Of a DNA stretch of 64,000 nt, positions 62,835 to 64,000 are shown piece after piece. The first letter of the stretch is position 1. Each line of letters starts with the position of its first letter. The notes under the pieces were generated by a model. It worked only from the letters and a program-made list of their open reading frames with translations, searched no databases and was not told the origin of the DNA. The position numbers and the translations under genes are program-made. Source of the stretch: Mesorhabditis belari (lineage: Eukaryota; Nematoda; Chromadorea; Rhabditida; Rhabditidae); contig CAUEEP010000911.1 in NCBI GenBank assembly GCA_958450365.1, positions 310,001 through 374,000 of the forward strand, given 5' to 3'.

Positions 62835-63857
62835 TCAATGATCGATCATTTCATCGGGCTTGATGTAGAAGGCGACAAAATAGATGTGACTCACTGCCTT
62901 GATCTCCTCTGAGTACAACATGTAGATGCAATCACGCGTCGCATTGATATTTCGTCGGAAAAACAGAGCTTGCATCCGAGTGGGATGTCCGCTTACCTCC
63001 AAACGATCGTTTGCTAATGCAACGATTGGTTGACGATTTTCCTCCTTGATTTGTTTCATTCCTGCATATCCCTTGAGAAAAACAACGATTGTAGCCTTCA
63101 TATCGTCCATAAAGTAGGCCCCAACTGTCAGAACCCCTGCGGGGTAGCTGCTTGGAATTCCGTGGCTAACAATCCTTTGAATCGCTGGAAGAATGATATA
63201 TACGTTGTTACAAGCGATCATAACATATTCGATGTGGGTCTTTATCAAAGCATTGTAGTAAAACTCAAATTCATGATCATCCCAACAATGCACTCCGACT
63301 ATTTTACTATCGTTTAGTTGAGCCTCAATGAAATGTCCAACAAGATCTTTTATTGATGGAGTTTTTTGGAGGAAGCTGGGAAGACCCGCGTATTCCTTGA
63401 TCTTGCTTGACAAATGAGAAAGCAAGCCCAGGCCGACAGGCGAACAGCCAATCAAATCGAGTGAATTCACTGCCTCAAGTTGTTTCAGAGAAGCGGCGTG
63501 ATCCTTGTCGATTGGGCTGTTGTAATCCTCGTCCATCCACAATTGATTGCACGATCGAATGTTTTTGATGAAAGGAAGATGACGAATGACATCCAGACTG
63601 ACCTTAAGTGACTTCCCATTCAGCTTCTTGATGTTGATTGCTTCAATTCCGTGTGGATCAAACCCAAATTCAATCTCATGGACATGATGTCCAAAAGCTA
63701 TCCATGGTCGACTCGAAATCATCGATTGGAATCCTTGATTGACTTTCCCCAATTCCATCACATTTCTGGCGTCGAATTGCTCCAAAATCTCCAACTTCAG
63801 ATCGAAGCAAAGACGTTCGATTGGAAATGTTGTCATATTCCGCATCATCATTGGCAT
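62835..63857 (-). CDS. F-box-like protein, family copy 10
   Basis: 340 aa, intact; starts MPMMMRNMTTFPIERLCFDL, with acceptor TTTATTTACAG|GTAGAAAGG about 30 nt before the ATG. F-box-like region at residues about 10-50 (LEQFDARNVMELGKVNQG). Middle: IEFGFDPHGIEAINIKKLNG and DEDYNSPIDKDHAASLKQL. The usual PPQHLELLSHL is changed to SPVGLGLLSHLSSK. It has the long C-terminal ending (SEEIKAVSHIYFVAFYIKPD), like copy 2. Best preserved reading frame near the right edge. Expected role: substrate adaptor of an SCF-type ubiquitin ligase, by analogy only. Confidence 0.85.
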   Translation of the reverse strand: MPMMMRNMTTFPIERLCFDLKLEILEQFDARNVMELGKVNQGFQSMISSRPWIAFGHHVHEIEFGFDPHGIEAINIKKLNGKSLKVSLDVIRHLPFIKNIRSCNQLWMDEDYNSPIDKDHAASLKQLEAVNSLDLIGCSPVGLGLLSHLSSKIKEYAGLPSFLQKTPSIKDLVGHFIEAQLNDSKIVGVHCWDDHEFEFYYNALIKTHIEYVMIACNNVYIILPAIQRIVSHGIPSSYPAGVLTVGAYFMDDMKATIVVFLKGYAGMKQIKEENRQPIVALANDRLEVSGHPTRMQALFFRRNINATRDCIYMLYSEEIKAVSHIYFVAFYIKPDEMIDH

Positions 63858-64000
63858 CTTGAATGGCGCCTTTCTACCTGTAAATAAAAAGAATTATTCT
63901 TTGAAAGAGCAGATCAGTGCAATGGATCACTTTCAACATTTTCAGTAGTAAAATCTTCTTTTCTAAAGCCTGAATGATGAATTTTCCATAAAAGATTTGT
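63858..64000. repeat. Upstream module U (copy 10), cut by window edge
   Basis: Splice acceptor and the first arm of the upstream inverted repeat (GCAATGGATCACTTTCAAC at about 63918) are present; the second arm lies beyond the edge. Confidence 0.75.

Overview
The window looks like nuclear DNA from a nematode or a close relative. Four things point there: short TTTTCAG-type 3' splice sites, an interstitial array of the nematode telomere hexamer (TTAGGC read on the minus strand, about 4119-4217), mariner/Tc1-type transposons, and an expanded F-box-like family of the kind common in nematodes. There are no bacterial operons, rRNAs or CRISPR arrays. The species cannot be named from the sequence.

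Region 1 (1-4828, minus strand) holds the 5' part of a T-type voltage-gated calcium channel alpha-1 subunit (Cav3; cca-1 in C. elegans). Seven exons join in frame with matching splice phases. They encode about 260 residues: an N-terminal cytoplasmic stretch, then segments S1, S2, S3, S4 and S5 of domain I. The gene runs off the left edge before the first pore loop. Its introns carry a TA-flanked MITE, a microsatellite, a GATCCG satellite, tRNA-like fossils and the telomere-like array.

Region 2 (about 5-29 kb) is a dense field of tandem repeats with no securely identified gene. Two classes alternate. One is GC-richer minisatellites with 4-23 bp units, each array different. The other is AT-rich satellites with a unit near 142 bp. 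Unit sequences differ from block to block, but most units contain one copy of the same short box (CTGGANNNCAY, or its complement TGNNNTCCAG), so the box recurs about every 142 bp. This is the most unusual signal in the window. A few isolated exon-like segments are listed with low confidence.

Region 3 (about 31-64 kb) is a segmentally duplicated cluster of a lineage-specific F-box-like gene family. Five copies are full length (329-340 aa), two are shortened but keep the F-box, and three are broken. Nine are on the minus strand and one is inverted. Copies share an upstream module with a long inverted repeat, a splice acceptor just before the ATG (a likely trans-splice site), and a downstream module with an AATAAA. 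Because the modules are duplicated, transposons can be dated against their own empty sites. They include an internally deleted mariner with perfect 33-bp ends, a 777-bp TA-flanked element, a 1.07-kb palindromic element and a Tc1-like relic containing a minisatellite. LINE fragments and a captured receptor-type tyrosine kinase fragment are also present.

In short, one conserved ion-channel gene sits beside a repeat-rich block and a fast-evolving F-box cluster that is duplicating, inverting, truncating and collecting mobile elements.
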